Source: Leeuwenhoekiella blandensis MED217
GTDB lineage: Bacteria > Bacteroidota > Bacteroidia > Flavobacteriales > Flavobacteriaceae
Assembly: GCF_000152985.1 (NCBI RefSeq)
Contig: NZ_CH672395.1
Span: forward strand, 3,879,823-3,943,822
Length of the DNA: 64,000 nucleotides
Direction of reading: 5' to 3'
Position numbers and translations under genes: made by a program. Position 1 is the first letter of the stretch, and each line of letters starts with the position of its first letter. This document shows positions 36,427-45,858 of this stretch, piece after piece. Under the pieces are notes generated by a model that saw only the letters and a list, made by a program, of their open reading frames with translations, was not told where the DNA came from and made no database searches.

Positions 36427-38052
36427 TTAGTACCCCGGATTTTGAGTAAGGTTGGTGTTAATCAATATTATATTACTTGGCAACGGAAATAAGTTTCTAA
36501 ACTCATCTACCGCCGTTCCTGAACGCGAACCGCCTTTAAATGGCCATAGATAATTGCCTGTAGTAAAATCGTTAAAGCGAATTAAATCTGTTCTGCGCTG
36601 TCCTTCCCAGTACAGTTCGCGAGCGCGCTCATCAAGAATAAAATCTAATGTCAATGCAGAACTTGTAATGTTCCCACTAGTATTGCCATAGGCACGTGCT
36701 CTCAGCTCATTGATGTATCCTGCAGCGGTATTCACATCACCTCCTGCACCACCTCTAAGCACGGCTTCTGCATAAGTAAGGTAGATTTCCGCAAGGCGAA
36801 TGATAGGCAAATCAGTATCTACAAAATCCCCACCGGTATCGCTTCCGGCAGCGCCGTTAGAATCAATATTGGTGAATTTTGTTACCGCATAGCCATCTGT
36901 AAATTGGTTAGCAATAGTGTTGATCTCAAAACTTTGACCGTCTGTGTAAAACATAGCACGGGTATCTGACCAAGCGATAGGATTTCCTTCATCATCACTA
37001 TCGGTCACAGCAGCATCAAACTTATTTACAAGCGCTTTAGTGGTACGCAGACCACTCCAACCACCATTCACACCAAAGTTGAAGGCATCCATAGATCCAC
37101 CGATCGCAGCGTGAACTAGAAAAGTGGTTCCTCCGTAAGTACGTGAATTGTTTCCGTCAAAATTGAGTGCGAAAATAAATTCGTTTTGCGCCCCGTTAGT
37201 ATTGTTATCTGCTAAGAAAAGTTCGTCGTACGCAGAGCCGTTTCCGTTTGCATCTGTCGTATTGATGCTGTAGCTCGAGTTGATCGTCATTTCGGCATAA
37301 GTGATCGCATCGGTATAACGTGCTGTGCCCGTCCAAACTTCAGCATTCAAATACAGCTTAGAAAGCAAGGCCCAAGCAGCAACACGGTCTACACGACCAT
37401 ACTCGTTTGCACCACTTTCTTTTAAGGTATTCTGAATTTCAAGCAATTCACCTTCTACAAAATTGAAGATCTCAGCACGTGTACTTTGTTCCGGCAAATC
37501 AGTCGAAACTACCGTTACCAAAGGCACACTGCCAAACAGATCCATCAAGTTGAAATAGGCAAAAGCTCTTAGAAAACGCGCTTCGGCGATGTATGCTTCA
37601 ACCTCAGCATTATCGTTCAACAGCTGTGCATTTTCAATAAATGAATTGGTAAACGAAACTTCCTGCGCCAAACGGTAATACATCCCTGTGGTAAAGTCGT
37701 TACCGGCACCCCAGTTCATCGCGTGCAAGTTAGGCAAACCGGGATCTCCCCAACCTACCACGGCGTTGTCTGTGGTCAATTCATTTAAACTGAATAATAA
37801 TCTCGAGTATTGTGAAGTACCTTCATCAATACCTGTAATATCGGCTTGTCCTGCAGGCCCTTGCTGACCGGTTAACGCAAGACTGGCATATAGTTTTGCC
37901 AAAGCTCCTTTTGCTTCGTCAGCATTTGCAAACACGTTAGTTTCAGTAAAACTATCTGGATCAATGGGTGTCTGATCTAAATCATCATGACACGCTATGA
38001 GCAAAAGCGTAGGAATAAGAAGCGCTATTTTTTTAATGTAATTCATTTTCAT
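36427..38052 (-). CDS. susD: SusD-type nutrient-binding lipoprotein
   Basis: 541 aa. Lipoprotein signal (LLIACHDDLDQTPIDPDSF, with the usual SusD start after the lipobox). RagB/SusD helical repeats: EARFLRAFAYFNLMDLFGSVPLV and the C-terminal DERARELYWEGQRRTDLIRF motif. Binds starch chains and closes as a lid over SusC. Six bases separate it from susC. An in-frame ATG two codons later (38046) could also be the start. Confidence 0.95.
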   Translation of the reverse strand: MKMNYIKKIALLIPTLLLIACHDDLDQTPIDPDSFTETNVFANADEAKGALAKLYASLALTGQQGPAGQADITGIDEGTSQYSRLLFSLNELTTDNAVVGWGDPGLPNLHAMNWGAGNDFTTGMYYRLAQEVSFTNSFIENAQLLNDNAEVEAYIAEARFLRAFAYFNLMDLFGSVPLVTVVSTDLPEQSTRAEIFNFVEGELLEIQNTLKESGANEYGRVDRVAAWALLSKLYLNAEVWTGTARYTDAITYAEMTINSSYSINTTDANGNGSAYDELFLADNNTNGAQNEFIFALNFDGNNSRTYGGTTFLVHAAIGGSMDAFNFGVNGGWSGLRTTKALVNKFDAAVTDSDDEGNPIAWSDTRAMFYTDGQSFEINTIANQFTDGYAVTKFTNIDSNGAAGSDTGGDFVDTDLPIIRLAEIYLTYAEAVLRGGAGGDVNTAAGYINELRARAYGNTSGNITSSALTLDFILDERARELYWEGQRRTDLIRFNDFTTGNYLWPFKGGSRSGTAVDEFRNLFPLPSNIILINTNLTQNPGY

Positions 38053-38058
38053 CGTTTT

Positions 38059-41001
38059 TTAGAAATTTAGATTTACACCAAATGTGAAAATTCGTGGTCT
38101 TGGGTAGAAGTTGTTATCGATACCTCCGCCTATTTCCGGGTCTAAGCCGTCATATTCGGTGATGATCAACACATTTTGCGCAGAACCATACAATCGCAAT
38201 GAAGCATCGTCAAATAACTGCGGAAAGGTGTACCCAAGGGTTATGTTATCAAGTTTGAAGAACGAGGCATTTTGCACATAATAATCACTCTGCAAACTTG
38301 ACTCTGTAATGGTTTGAAAACCTGTATTAAAATAATCTCTGTGTAAATTGGTAAGAATGCTGTTTTCGGTAGCGCGCACTTCATACGATCTGCTTGAAGC
38401 CATGTTGTTGTACGCATAATTCCCTAAACTCGCACGGGTAACGATCGCCAAGTCCCAGCTCTTGTAGTTAAGATTGGTATTGAGTCCCATCGTAACATCT
38501 GCAAACGGATTTTTATACAGATAACGATCCTCATCATTGATCTGGTTATCCCCGTTGCGATCTACAAAAGCACCTTCAATAGGACGACCGTTGTCATCAT
38601 AAACCTGCTTGTAAACCCAATAGCTAAAGGGTGTATAGCCTTCTTTATGCAGTTGAACATTGTTACCTGTTCCTCCGGAAATTCCACCTACTTCTACCTG
38701 ATCAGGCAGGTTGGTGATTTCGTTATCGTTATACGCTACATTATAGCCAATCGTCCAGGTAAAGTCATCGGTCTGCACCGGAGTTACATTCAATTCAAAC
38801 TCGATCCCCTTGTTCTCCATATCCCCAATATTCTTATTGATCCTATTTGAGAAATTGGTAAATGGATCTACCGTTACAAAACTGATCAAATCTTCAGTTT
38901 TCTTAAGATATGCGTTTAATGAACCCGTTACGCGATTGTTGAATAAAGCATAATCAATACCGGCGTTAAACGTCTTACCTACTTCCCAACGCAAGTCTTC
39001 GTTATACGCATCAGGACGATAGGTTTGATAGTACGTATTTCCAAACTGATAGTTGGCGTTTGACCTACTTCCTGTGTAATTGGTTAAGAAAAGGTAATCT
39101 CCCAGACCGTTTACGTTAGCGATCTCTCCATAACCTACGCGTAATTTCAGCTGATTGATGGTTTCAGAATTGAAGAAATTTTCGTTGTTGATATTCCAAG
39201 CCACTGCAAATGATGGGAAATATCCCCAGCGGTCATCCGGATTCAACTTAGAAGAAGCATCTGCACGCATTGTAGCGGTTAATAAATAGCGGTCGTCATA
39301 GTTATAGTTTGCACGACCAAAGTAAGAAAGCAAGGTGCTTCTCCATTTATCGATGAATTCGGCATCATTCCCTTCTTCTTGGGCTTCACTGTCAAAGCTG
39401 TAGTTGTCGTACTCAAAGCTCTGGTACGAATATCCCGCAACAGCATTTAACGAACTCTTCCCAAAATCTTTGTCATACGTCAAGTATGCATCAAAAAGTT
39501 GGTTGGTCGCTCTATTGATGTAGTTAGAATAGGAACCATTCCAGTCTAATTGCGAAGAAGGCATGTTTTCTGAAACGATGGTTCTTCCGTGGCTGTTGGT
39601 TTTATCTAAACCGATGTTCACGGTTGCAGTAATGTCTGAGAAAAAATGCAGTTTATAATCGATCTTAGCATTACCTATAAATCTTCTGATCTCTGCGGAA
39701 TCATCTTTCTCATTGATCAATGCGATCGGGTTTGTAGGAGAAAGGCTATTTTGAATCTCTCTATCAACTTCAGCATTATAAACATACCAGCCGTTATAAT
39801 TTAAAAATGGTGAGTCTGCACTGTAAATAGGCTTTGTAGGATCGTAATCTACCGAAGCTCCAATCGCATCACGATTGGCAAATTCGTTTTCAGTGTACAT
39901 TCCACGCGCATTGATCTCAGCCTTTAAATAACCGTCAAGCACATTAGGTCGTAAACTTACCGAACCAGTAGTTCTGGTAAAGTTATCCCCGCGTAACACA
40001 CCATCCTGATTAGTATAACCTAACGAAGCACGTACCGGCATAAAGTTACCTACATTCCCTGTGGTACTGAGGTTGTGCTCTGCACCCATCGCTTGCGAGT
40101 AGATCTCTTCTTGCCAGTTGATAGACGCATTACCTAAACGCGCAATGGAAGCTTCATTACCTACAGCGTTCACCAGACTTCTAAACTCATCGCCGTTCAT
40201 CACATCTACATAATTTGTAGGTCTGTACACTGTAGTAGCACCGCTATAGTTGAATTTAAATTCGCGGCCTTTTCCTTTTTTGGTCGTGATCAAGATCACC
40301 CCGTTTGCAGCTCGCGAACCATAAATCGCGGTAGAAGATGCATCTTTAAGCACCGTCATACTCTCGATATCGGCCGGGTTGATAAAATCTAATGGGTTAC
40401 GAGAACCACCCACATTGCTGTTGTCTAACGGGATCCCGTCAACTACATACAATGGCGAACTGTTCAAGGAGATCGAACCAATCCCTCGAATGTTGATGTT
40501 TTGACCTTCACCAGGCGCTCCACCTCCTGAGGTTACGGTAACCCCGGCGATCTTACCGGTGATCAACTGCCCTGCAGTGTTTACCTGACCTTTGTTAAAA
40601 TCTTCGGTAGACACTTGATTTACTGCTCCGGTTGCGTCTTTTTTGGTCACGCTACCATAACCAATCACCACGACTTCATCAAGACTGGTTTGATTTTCTT
40701 CCAGGCCTACATCAATAGTCGCCTGCCCTGTATAAATGATTTGTTGCTCGGTAAATCCTAAAAATGAAAACAACAACACATCGCCGTCGTTAACATTGTT
40801 AATCGTATAGTTACCATCAAAATCTGTTGTAGAACCATTACTGGTTCCTTTGACAATGATATTGGCTCCGGGAATAGGCATTCCTGTCGCTTGCTCTGTT
40901 ACCACTCCGCTTACTGAATTTTGCGCGAAGAGTGCAACAGGAAACATGAAGAGCAAAAACCTTAAGCTTTTGAAAAGTTCTCTCATAAAAATTACATTCA
41001 T
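38059..41001 (-). CDS. susC: SusC-type TonB-linked outer-membrane transporter
   Basis: 980 aa from the ATG at 41001 (MNVIFMRELFKS); the frame is open to 41076 but the extra 25 residues do not look like a signal. The signal peptide ends at ALFAQ. Carboxypeptidase-D-like domain (SGVVTEQATGMPIPGANI), SusC TonB-box region (VVVIGYGSVTKKDATGAV), plug (IRGIGSISLNSSPLYVVDG, ASSTAIYGSRAANGVI) and barrel ending GVNLNF. Imports maltooligosaccharides with SusD. First structural gene of the operon. Confidence 0.95.
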   Translation of the reverse strand: MNVIFMRELFKSLRFLLFMFPVALFAQNSVSGVVTEQATGMPIPGANIIVKGTSNGSTTDFDGNYTINNVNDGDVLLFSFLGFTEQQIIYTGQATIDVGLEENQTSLDEVVVIGYGSVTKKDATGAVNQVSTEDFNKGQVNTAGQLITGKIAGVTVTSGGGAPGEGQNINIRGIGSISLNSSPLYVVDGIPLDNSNVGGSRNPLDFINPADIESMTVLKDASSTAIYGSRAANGVILITTKKGKGREFKFNYSGATTVYRPTNYVDVMNGDEFRSLVNAVGNEASIARLGNASINWQEEIYSQAMGAEHNLSTTGNVGNFMPVRASLGYTNQDGVLRGDNFTRTTGSVSLRPNVLDGYLKAEINARGMYTENEFANRDAIGASVDYDPTKPIYSADSPFLNYNGWYVYNAEVDREIQNSLSPTNPIALINEKDDSAEIRRFIGNAKIDYKLHFFSDITATVNIGLDKTNSHGRTIVSENMPSSQLDWNGSYSNYINRATNQLFDAYLTYDKDFGKSSLNAVAGYSYQSFEYDNYSFDSEAQEEGNDAEFIDKWRSTLLSYFGRANYNYDDRYLLTATMRADASSKLNPDDRWGYFPSFAVAWNINNENFFNSETINQLKLRVGYGEIANVNGLGDYLFLTNYTGSRSNANYQFGNTYYQTYRPDAYNEDLRWEVGKTFNAGIDYALFNNRVTGSLNAYLKKTEDLISFVTVDPFTNFSNRINKNIGDMENKGIEFELNVTPVQTDDFTWTIGYNVAYNDNEITNLPDQVEVGGISGGTGNNVQLHKEGYTPFSYWVYKQVYDDNGRPIEGAFVDRNGDNQINDEDRYLYKNPFADVTMGLNTNLNYKSWDLAIVTRASLGNYAYNNMASSRSYEVRATENSILTNLHRDYFNTGFQTITESSLQSDYYVQNASFFKLDNITLGYTFPQLFDDASLRLYGSAQNVLIITEYDGLDPEIGGGIDNNFYPRPRIFTFGVNLNF

Positions 41002-41076
41002 TAAATAGTTTCTAAATGCTTGTTTTTGTTTAAAACCCATCTCTTGAAAACGTTTGCGTTTTGCGCTGTAAACCAT

Positions 41077-41305
41077 TACGAAAACGTATTCTTAAAATGA
41101 GTCTAAAAGTTAATTGCGTATCAGATCAGGTAAATAATCCACATACAGAAGCAAATTTGAAGATTTTAGATGCTGGTATTACGTGAATAAAATTCTATAT
41201 AGAAAATTTAAAGCCAAATAAAAACGTAAACACCTGTTTTTAAGTATTTTAAAAAATAAAATGAATACGTTTTATATAGAAATTATACCGAAAAATGAGG
41301 TCAAA
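41077..41305. promoter_or_regulatory. Control region between SusR-like gene and susC
   Basis: AAAACGTATTC (41081-41091) and its exact reverse complement GAATACGTTTT (41263-41273) bracket the region; further AAACGT cores occur at 41049-41053 and 41221. TATATAGAAAATT (41196) and TATATAGAAATTA (41274) repeat each other. Likely binding sites for the starch regulator or a LacI-type protein. No exact TAnnTTTG facing susC was found. Confidence 0.45.
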
Positions 41306-42991
41306 TTACAGCTTCAGACGGGTTTTCTCGAGCAGCATTTGGTCAAAATCCTTCTTATCTAAAAATGATTTATTCCTAATTTTGGTCTTGTATGCGTAGA
41401 TAGAATTGACCGAATAACCTAAAATCTGGGCAATAATTTCATTATGTTTAATCCCGAGACGAATCAATGCAAAGATGCGAAGCTCTTTATTGAGCAGCTG
41501 ACCTTTTTTTAATTGAATCTGCTCTTCCGGTTTGAGCAGCGCATTGAATTCTGCAATGAAATTTGGAAAAAGTTTGATAAAAGCTTCATCAAAACTTTCA
41601 AGCAATTTTTTCTTCTCTTTTTTCAGATCGTAGACCGTTGTCAGGTACTTGATGCGTTCGAGATTATTGGTCTTTAAATTGCGTTCAATTCCCGTCTTGA
41701 ATTCTTTGAATTTCTCAAAAATATCGGCATCCTGAGTAAAGAAAAACCCAATGTATTCTTCTTTAATGGTATTGGCCTCCAGCAAAAGATCATTTACCCG
41801 ATTGAGTTCTTCATTCTGAGAATGTATGGTTTCATTCACTTCAACAATGCGCTCATTTTTTGCTTGTAGATCCTTATGTGCAACAAGCAATGCTTTTCGA
41901 GCACGTTTAAGTCGGCGGAGTTGCGTGTAGGTGATCACAGCCAACACGAGCAATACCGCCAGGAGCACGCTCAACATGATGTTTTGTTTGGATAATCGGG
42001 CCCGTTGCGTTTCGACCTGATTGATGATCTGCTCTTCGATATTAGGCAAAATGGCGCCTACGCGTATTTTACGTTGCTGTGCACCATACGCTTCAGCATC
42101 TGCATTGGCTTTTTTGATAAATACCGAAGCGAGTTTCACATCACCCTTTTGAAATAAAAATTCAGCCAATTGAATCATCGAAAGGTTTTCTTTTGCAGAG
42201 GTTTTTATGTCTGCAATAGAGGATTGTGCAAGATGTTTGATCGCTTGCTCTTCATCTCCCATTTGCACATAAATATCACCTAAAACCGAATTCACGACCG
42301 CTTGCGACCGCAAATCCTGACGCATTTCTAGCGAGGGTTTTAAATCTTCAAGCGCCTCTTCAAGGTTTCCATATTTATAATTGAGATAACCGCGTAACAT
42401 AATATAGTCCCAGGTACCGGGCTCAGCAAGTTCTAAGGACTTTTGATGGTATTCTCTTGCCTTTTTACGATATAAATCAGAATAGTAAGAGATTGTGCTA
42501 TAATCTGCCATATCGCTATAACAACGACCTAACAGTCCGTACAGTGAAAATCGGATCTCCTCAGGAATACGCTCAAGATCGGCCCCATTGAGATATGCCA
42601 AAGCTTCACTAAACATTCCTGCAGAAACACAAACATTAGCCAGATCGAGCGTGGTTTCAGCAATCAAACGCGCATCGCCTAATTGCTCGGCAAGTGCCTT
42701 AGAGGCTAAGGAATATTTAAAAGCGGAATCTTGTTTGAAAATCCGGTATTCAAAAAACAAAGAGCGGTTGAGTTCAAAGCGCCTTTGCAACGAACTGTCC
42801 CGCTGAAGCGTCAATTCGTTGTACAGGGAATCTATTCTTTCAATTTTACGGGCGTCATAGGCTGCCGATCTTTCGATGGTCTCGACCAGTTGTGTAAGTT
42901 GCTCAGCATGCTGAGCATAACCTACTTGAGACGGAAATACCACCCATAAAAATGTGAAAAGAAAAAAGAGTTTGTTGTTCATAAGCTTCAT
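41306..42991 (-). CDS. SusR-like membrane transcription regulator (TPR / DUF6377)
   Basis: 561 aa. Signal peptide, periplasmic TPR-like helical repeats (about 30-330), one membrane helix (about 337-356: ISVLLAVLLVLAVITY-like), coiled coil (about 360-430), and a cytoplasmic C-terminus with a LuxR/DNA-binding-like helix-turn-helix (LIRLGIKHNEIIAQILGYSV NSIYAYKTKIRN). DUF6377 proteins and SusR of Bacteroides have this build and sense sugars in the periplasm. It lies directly upstream of susC on the same strand and is its probable activator. Alternative start at 42982. Confidence 0.82.
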   Translation of the reverse strand: MKLMNNKLFFLFTFLWVVFPSQVGYAQHAEQLTQLVETIERSAAYDARKIERIDSLYNELTLQRDSSLQRRFELNRSLFFEYRIFKQDSAFKYSLASKALAEQLGDARLIAETTLDLANVCVSAGMFSEALAYLNGADLERIPEEIRFSLYGLLGRCYSDMADYSTISYYSDLYRKKAREYHQKSLELAEPGTWDYIMLRGYLNYKYGNLEEALEDLKPSLEMRQDLRSQAVVNSVLGDIYVQMGDEEQAIKHLAQSSIADIKTSAKENLSMIQLAEFLFQKGDVKLASVFIKKANADAEAYGAQQRKIRVGAILPNIEEQIINQVETQRARLSKQNIMLSVLLAVLLVLAVITYTQLRRLKRARKALLVAHKDLQAKNERIVEVNETIHSQNEELNRVNDLLLEANTIKEEYIGFFFTQDADIFEKFKEFKTGIERNLKTNNLERIKYLTTVYDLKKEKKKLLESFDEAFIKLFPNFIAEFNALLKPEEQIQLKKGQLLNKELRIFALIRLGIKHNEIIAQILGYSVNSIYAYKTKIRNKSFLDKKDFDQMLLEKTRLKL

Positions 42992-43404
42992 CGCTGCAAA
43001 ATTCGAACAAATTAATCACAAAGCCGGTTAAAAACTCGGTTACACGCGTAGCGGGGTTATTGTCTGCAATACATTGGGTATAGCTATCATGTGCTTTAGC
43101 AGCTATTGACACTTCTAATAAGGCCGTAACCAAAGCCTGTGTGGGAGCTTCAGTAAATCCCAGGTATATCTTTAAGCTATAAATTTCATTATCAAAAGCT
43201 TAGTAATTCTTTTTTTACTCAAATATTAGGTAAGTGCAAGTGGCGTATTGTTTTATTTCATAACTTACTCTTAGACAGAGTGCTACAACACTGCAACCAC
43301 AGTCCTACCACACCCTAACCACACTTTACCACAGTTTTTGTGTGTGAGATTGGTTAAAATAAGGTAGCATTCTTGTATCATGTATAACCTTACACCTACC
43401 ATCT
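42992..43404. promoter_or_regulatory. Intergenic region with helically phased ACCACA repeats
   Basis: 413 bases without a gene, at the border between the starch locus and the accessory region. Its right part carries five phased repeats (see 43285-43333) ahead of the DUF6266-like gene; the rest shows nothing I can assign. Confidence 0.45.
43285..43333 (+). repeat. Five direct ACCACA repeats, 10-11 bp period
   Basis: ACAACA at 43285, then ACCACA at 43296, 43307, 43318 and 43328: spacings 11, 11, 11 and 10. One turn of DNA per repeat suggests a protein that binds one face of the helix. Lies 70-120 bases before the start at 43405. Confidence 0.65.
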
Positions 43405-44142
43405 ATGGCAAAACTAGACAGCAAAAACGGACTTCAAGGCAACATTGGTAATCTTGTATTTAGAAATGTGAACGGAAAAACCATCGTACAATCCAGGCCC
43501 GATACCGCCGGGAAAGCACGCAAAGGGCGAGCAAAACAAACCGCGACCGATTTTGGGCGGGCTTCCCAAATCACCAGTAGCCTTTTTCGCGGACTTCGCC
43601 CTTTTCTGAGTACGCATTACGATCCTCAATTCTTTAACCGCTTTCGCAAAGCGGTGTATCAAGGGATGAAAATGACCAGCACCCTGCCTCAAGGAAGTCT
43701 GGATTTTTGGCAGGGAGAACCCACCGTATTGGAAGGGCTGGAAACCGACCTGAAACATCAGTATCCGCAGTACGTACAGCTGCCCGGCTTGCAGGTGAGC
43801 CTTGAAGCGGGAACTCTGGAGATCAACGTACCCCAATTTAAGGCCAACACTAACCTCTACTGGCCGGTAAAGGCAAGTGAAGCCGAACTGGGGTATTGGA
43901 TCAGCGTTTACGATTCCAAAACCTACCAGGTGTTGCGACACGAATTATTTCGTATTCCCATTCCCCATAAAACGCGAAGCATCCCTGCTAGCCGTTTTAC
44001 CGCTACGGCACTGCCGGCCGAAGCGCTGCTTTTGGTCACGACGGGTGTGTTGTACTTTACGGCAGACATGCGTCTGGGGAAATTAGGCATGAATTCAAAA
44101 GCCTTTAATCCTACGCAGGTATTGAAGGTGTTTAGGACGTGA
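43405..44142 (+). CDS. DUF6266-like protein
   Basis: 245 aa, soluble, basic. N-terminus MAKLDSKNGLQGNIGNLVFRN followed by VNGKTIVQSRPDTAGKARKG resembles the start of DUF6266 proteins of Bacteroidetes (a short beta hairpin then a basic stretch). The C-terminal half looks like beta sandwich strands. Base composition is richer in G+C than the neighbouring 46-49 kb stretch. Function unknown. Preceded by the phased ACCACA array and followed by repeat-rich DNA. Confidence 0.6.
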   Translation: MAKLDSKNGLQGNIGNLVFRNVNGKTIVQSRPDTAGKARKGRAKQTATDFGRASQITSSLFRGLRPFLSTHYDPQFFNRFRKAVYQGMKMTSTLPQGSLDFWQGEPTVLEGLETDLKHQYPQYVQLPGLQVSLEAGTLEINVPQFKANTNLYWPVKASEAELGYWISVYDSKTYQVLRHELFRIPIPHKTRSIPASRFTATALPAEALLLVTTGVLYFTADMRLGKLGMNSKAFNPTQVLKVFRT

Positions 44143-44303
44143 TCTTTTAAGTGAAATTTAATGGACTCCCTTGTAAGGGTAATTTGAGATTACAATGCTT
44201 TAGCAATCGTTTTTATTTGAGGCCAAAAAACTCCAGATGGTTGTTAGCTATTCGCTTCTATAGAATGTTCTGTTCTTTTTTACATCGCCCTAAAAAGAAC
44301 CAA

Positions 44304-44319
44304 TCCCGAAGCTTCGGGA
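44304..44319. repeat. REP-like palindrome TCCCGAAGCTTCGGGA
   Basis: Perfect 16-bp palindrome. Related forms: TCCCGGAGCTTCGGGA at 52098-52113 and TCCCGATAATAATCGGGA at 55687-55704. Confidence 0.65.
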
Positions 44320-44520
44320 CAAGGCTTATTTTTACATCCTTGAAAACTACGCAAAACCCTTATCGTGCGGATGACAAACCGCTGCGCTGGGCCATCCTCC
44401 ACTCCCAACTCCGCGTCTTTTGCTTGTTTTACTACAGATGTAAAAAGTATGCCGTTCTAGCATTCCTCCTTCAAATATTAAACATAACTTAAAAAGAAAG
44501 CAGAAAAACATCCCTCCAAA

Positions 44521-44580
44521 CCTCCCTTCAAAGGGAGGCTTTAAGTTCAGCGAAAACACTCCCTTCCTTTGAAGGAAGGG
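44521..44580. repeat. Pair of Flavobacteria-type intergenic palindromes
   Basis: CCTCCCTTCAAAGGGAGG (8-bp arms) and CCCTTCCTTTGAAGGAAGGG (9-bp arms), followed by CTGGGGATGGGTG. Such blocks are common intergenic repeats in Flavobacteriaceae genomes. Confidence 0.65.
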
Positions 44581-44624
44581 CTGGGGATGGGTGTTACCTG
44601 AAATTCACTTCGATTTATAATATA

Positions 44625-44712
44625 AGTCTGTCGAGCAGTCTGGTTTATTGGGAATGTCACTTCGAGTGCCGGACGAAACCAGCGGTGAGACCGGTGTATC
44701 GAGAAGTCTTCT
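44625..44712. repeat. Intergenic repeat of the CACTTCGAGTG / TATCGAGAAGTC type
   Basis: CACTTCGAGTG, then GAAACCAGCGGTGAGACCGG, then TATCGAGAAGTC form an imperfect dyad. Looks like the BIME/REP-type element widespread in Bacteroidetes intergenic DNA. Confidence 0.55.
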
Positions 44713-44746
44713 GAGTTGAAATCTTTATAGTTTACCAGCATCACAA

Positions 44747-44770
44747 ATTAAAGACTTACGGGAGCAGGGA
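44747..44770 (-). repeat. 3'-flank repeat, copy 1
   Basis: AAAGACTTACGGGAGCAGG and its surroundings match 45953-45977 at about 21 of 23 positions. Both copies lie 25-50 bases past the stop codon of a minus-strand accessory gene. Confidence 0.55.
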
Positions 44771-44797
44771 ACGCTAGACATTAGCTTTTGCTTTTTA

Positions 44798-45178
44798 CTA
44801 TTCGTACTGACTGCATTCAAAAATCAGATGGCTTTTCATTTCATTTGGTTTTACCACTATTGCATTAAACTCGCGATTGGGGAATCCTCCAATGAAATAA
44901 CCTTCCATTTCTAGTCTATCTAACCAGTCCAGAAATATATTCAATTCAATCATTACAACATTAAAGTCTCTCCAGTCTGAGTTTAGAAATTCCCTAGCGA
45001 AATCCAATTCCGGCCACACCGGTATACATTTAGTCTCTTCAGTCCCACAAGTAACGTAATTTCCATTTTTGTCTGAAATCAGAAATAGTTGTTCAAAATC
45101 TGCCACTTTCCGCACGAGATAAGCATATCTATCAGAAGCTTTTAAGTTTAGTATATTTTCAACTTTTTTGTTGCTCAT
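44798..45178 (-). CDS. DUF2750 family protein
   Basis: 126 aa, soluble. Pattern DRYAYLVRKVADFEQLFLISD, then CIPVWPELDFAREFL, FLDWLDRLEMEGYFIGGFPN matches DUF2750, small proteins of unknown function, often single genes in variable regions. Flanked by a repeat on each side (44747-44770 and 45199-45306), as a cassette would be. Confidence 0.75.
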   Translation of the reverse strand: MSNKKVENILNLKASDRYAYLVRKVADFEQLFLISDKNGNYVTCGTEETKCIPVWPELDFAREFLNSDWRDFNVVMIELNIFLDWLDRLEMEGYFIGGFPNREFNAIVVKPNEMKSHLIFECSQYE

Positions 45179-45198
45179 TATTTACTGCAAAATAAAAG

Positions 45199-45306
45199 AT
45201 AACGGCAGTGGGTCTACAAAACCACCTGTTTCTTGCTTAAAAGTACTTGAAGTGACTGCGATATCCAACAAAAACTACGTATTAGGTGTTTTGAGTTTTG
45301 AGGTAT
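45199..45306 (-). repeat. 5'-flank repeat, copy A
   Basis: Aligns over about 105 bases with 51822-51930; shared blocks AACGGCAGT.GGTCTACAAAACCA, CTTAAAAGTA or TTTAAAAGTA, ATCCAACAAAAAC. Both copies begin 17-22 bases upstream of the start codon of a minus-strand accessory gene. Confidence 0.65.
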
Positions 45307-45329
45307 ATTCTGAGATGTACAGTCTAAAA

Positions 45330-45356
45330 CGAGAAAACCGCTTAGAAGCGGCTTAC
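45330..45356 (-). terminator. Intrinsic terminator
   Basis: CCGCTT / AAGCGG stem (45338-45351) followed on the minus strand by TTTTCTCGTTTT, just past the lipoprotein stop at 45370. Confidence 0.7.
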
Positions 45357-45369
45357 TAACTTTTGCGTA

Positions 45370-45858
45370 TCAGTCAAAGGGTTCATCATAACTATGTTCG
45401 ACAATACCATCCTCAATACTAATTTCAGTACCATTTAAGCGAACACTTCCCGAAAATGTTGCACTAAAACATGAATTTGTATTTACCAGTACATTACTTT
45501 CTAATGCTCCTTGCGCCACAAAATCTATTTCGGAAGCAGTGCCATTTTGAACTCTAAAATAATGAAGCTCCTCAATTATATTCTTACCCGTTTGTTTATA
45601 GGGAAGTTTAAATGTTATGGCGTATGTGTCTTGTTGCGGTTGGAGGACGCCGGTCATTAAATATAAACTTAAGGTATGACCTCTTCCATCGTTATCTAAA
45701 TCAATGCCCCGCCCGTAGATGTCAAATTGCTTTAGTTCCTTATTAATCTCCATAGATGCGATTTCCGTCTGAGGACAAATTTGTGAATCATCATCTGAAC
45801 AACAGTTAAGAATGGGTAAACTGAAACAAATTAGTACTAAATGCAGGTAGTTTTTCAT
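45370..45858 (-). CDS. Hypothetical lipoprotein
   Basis: 162 aa. Lipoprotein signal (lipobox ILNCCSDDDS, acidic +2 region as in surface lipoproteins). The mature part looks all-beta and contains FSATFSGSVRLNGTEISIEDG near the end; the ending resembles that of the two tandem lipoproteins at 54-55 kb (ISGTF.F.A.N..GE...I.DG.F). No known family. Confidence 0.65.
   Translation of the reverse strand: MKNYLHLVLICFSLPILNCCSDDDSQICPQTEIASMEINKELKQFDIYGRGIDLDNDGRGHTLSLYLMTGVLQPQQDTYAITFKLPYKQTGKNIIEELHYFRVQNGTASEIDFVAQGALESNVLVNTNSCFSATFSGSVRLNGTEISIEDGIVEHSYDEPFD

Larger units (their letters stand above)
44143..44797. other. Repeat-rich non-coding region
   Basis: 655 bases with no supportable gene (an open frame at 44151-44492 has no coding character). 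Holds a REP palindrome (44304-44319), two perfect palindromes (44521-44538, 44561-44580), a larger intergenic repeat (about 44625-44712) and a short repeat shared with 45953-45977. Confidence 0.6.

Noticed and set aside
41002-41076. N-terminal extension of susC
   Set aside because: The signal peptide begins only after MNVIFMREL; the extension is basic and overlaps operator-like motifs.
43285-43333. CRISPR array
   Set aside because: Repeats are 6 bp with 4-5 bp spacers; too short, and no cas genes are present.
44151-44492. 113-codon open frame on the plus strand
   Set aside because: Composition looks random, it contains a REP palindrome, and it has no recognisable domain or start context.
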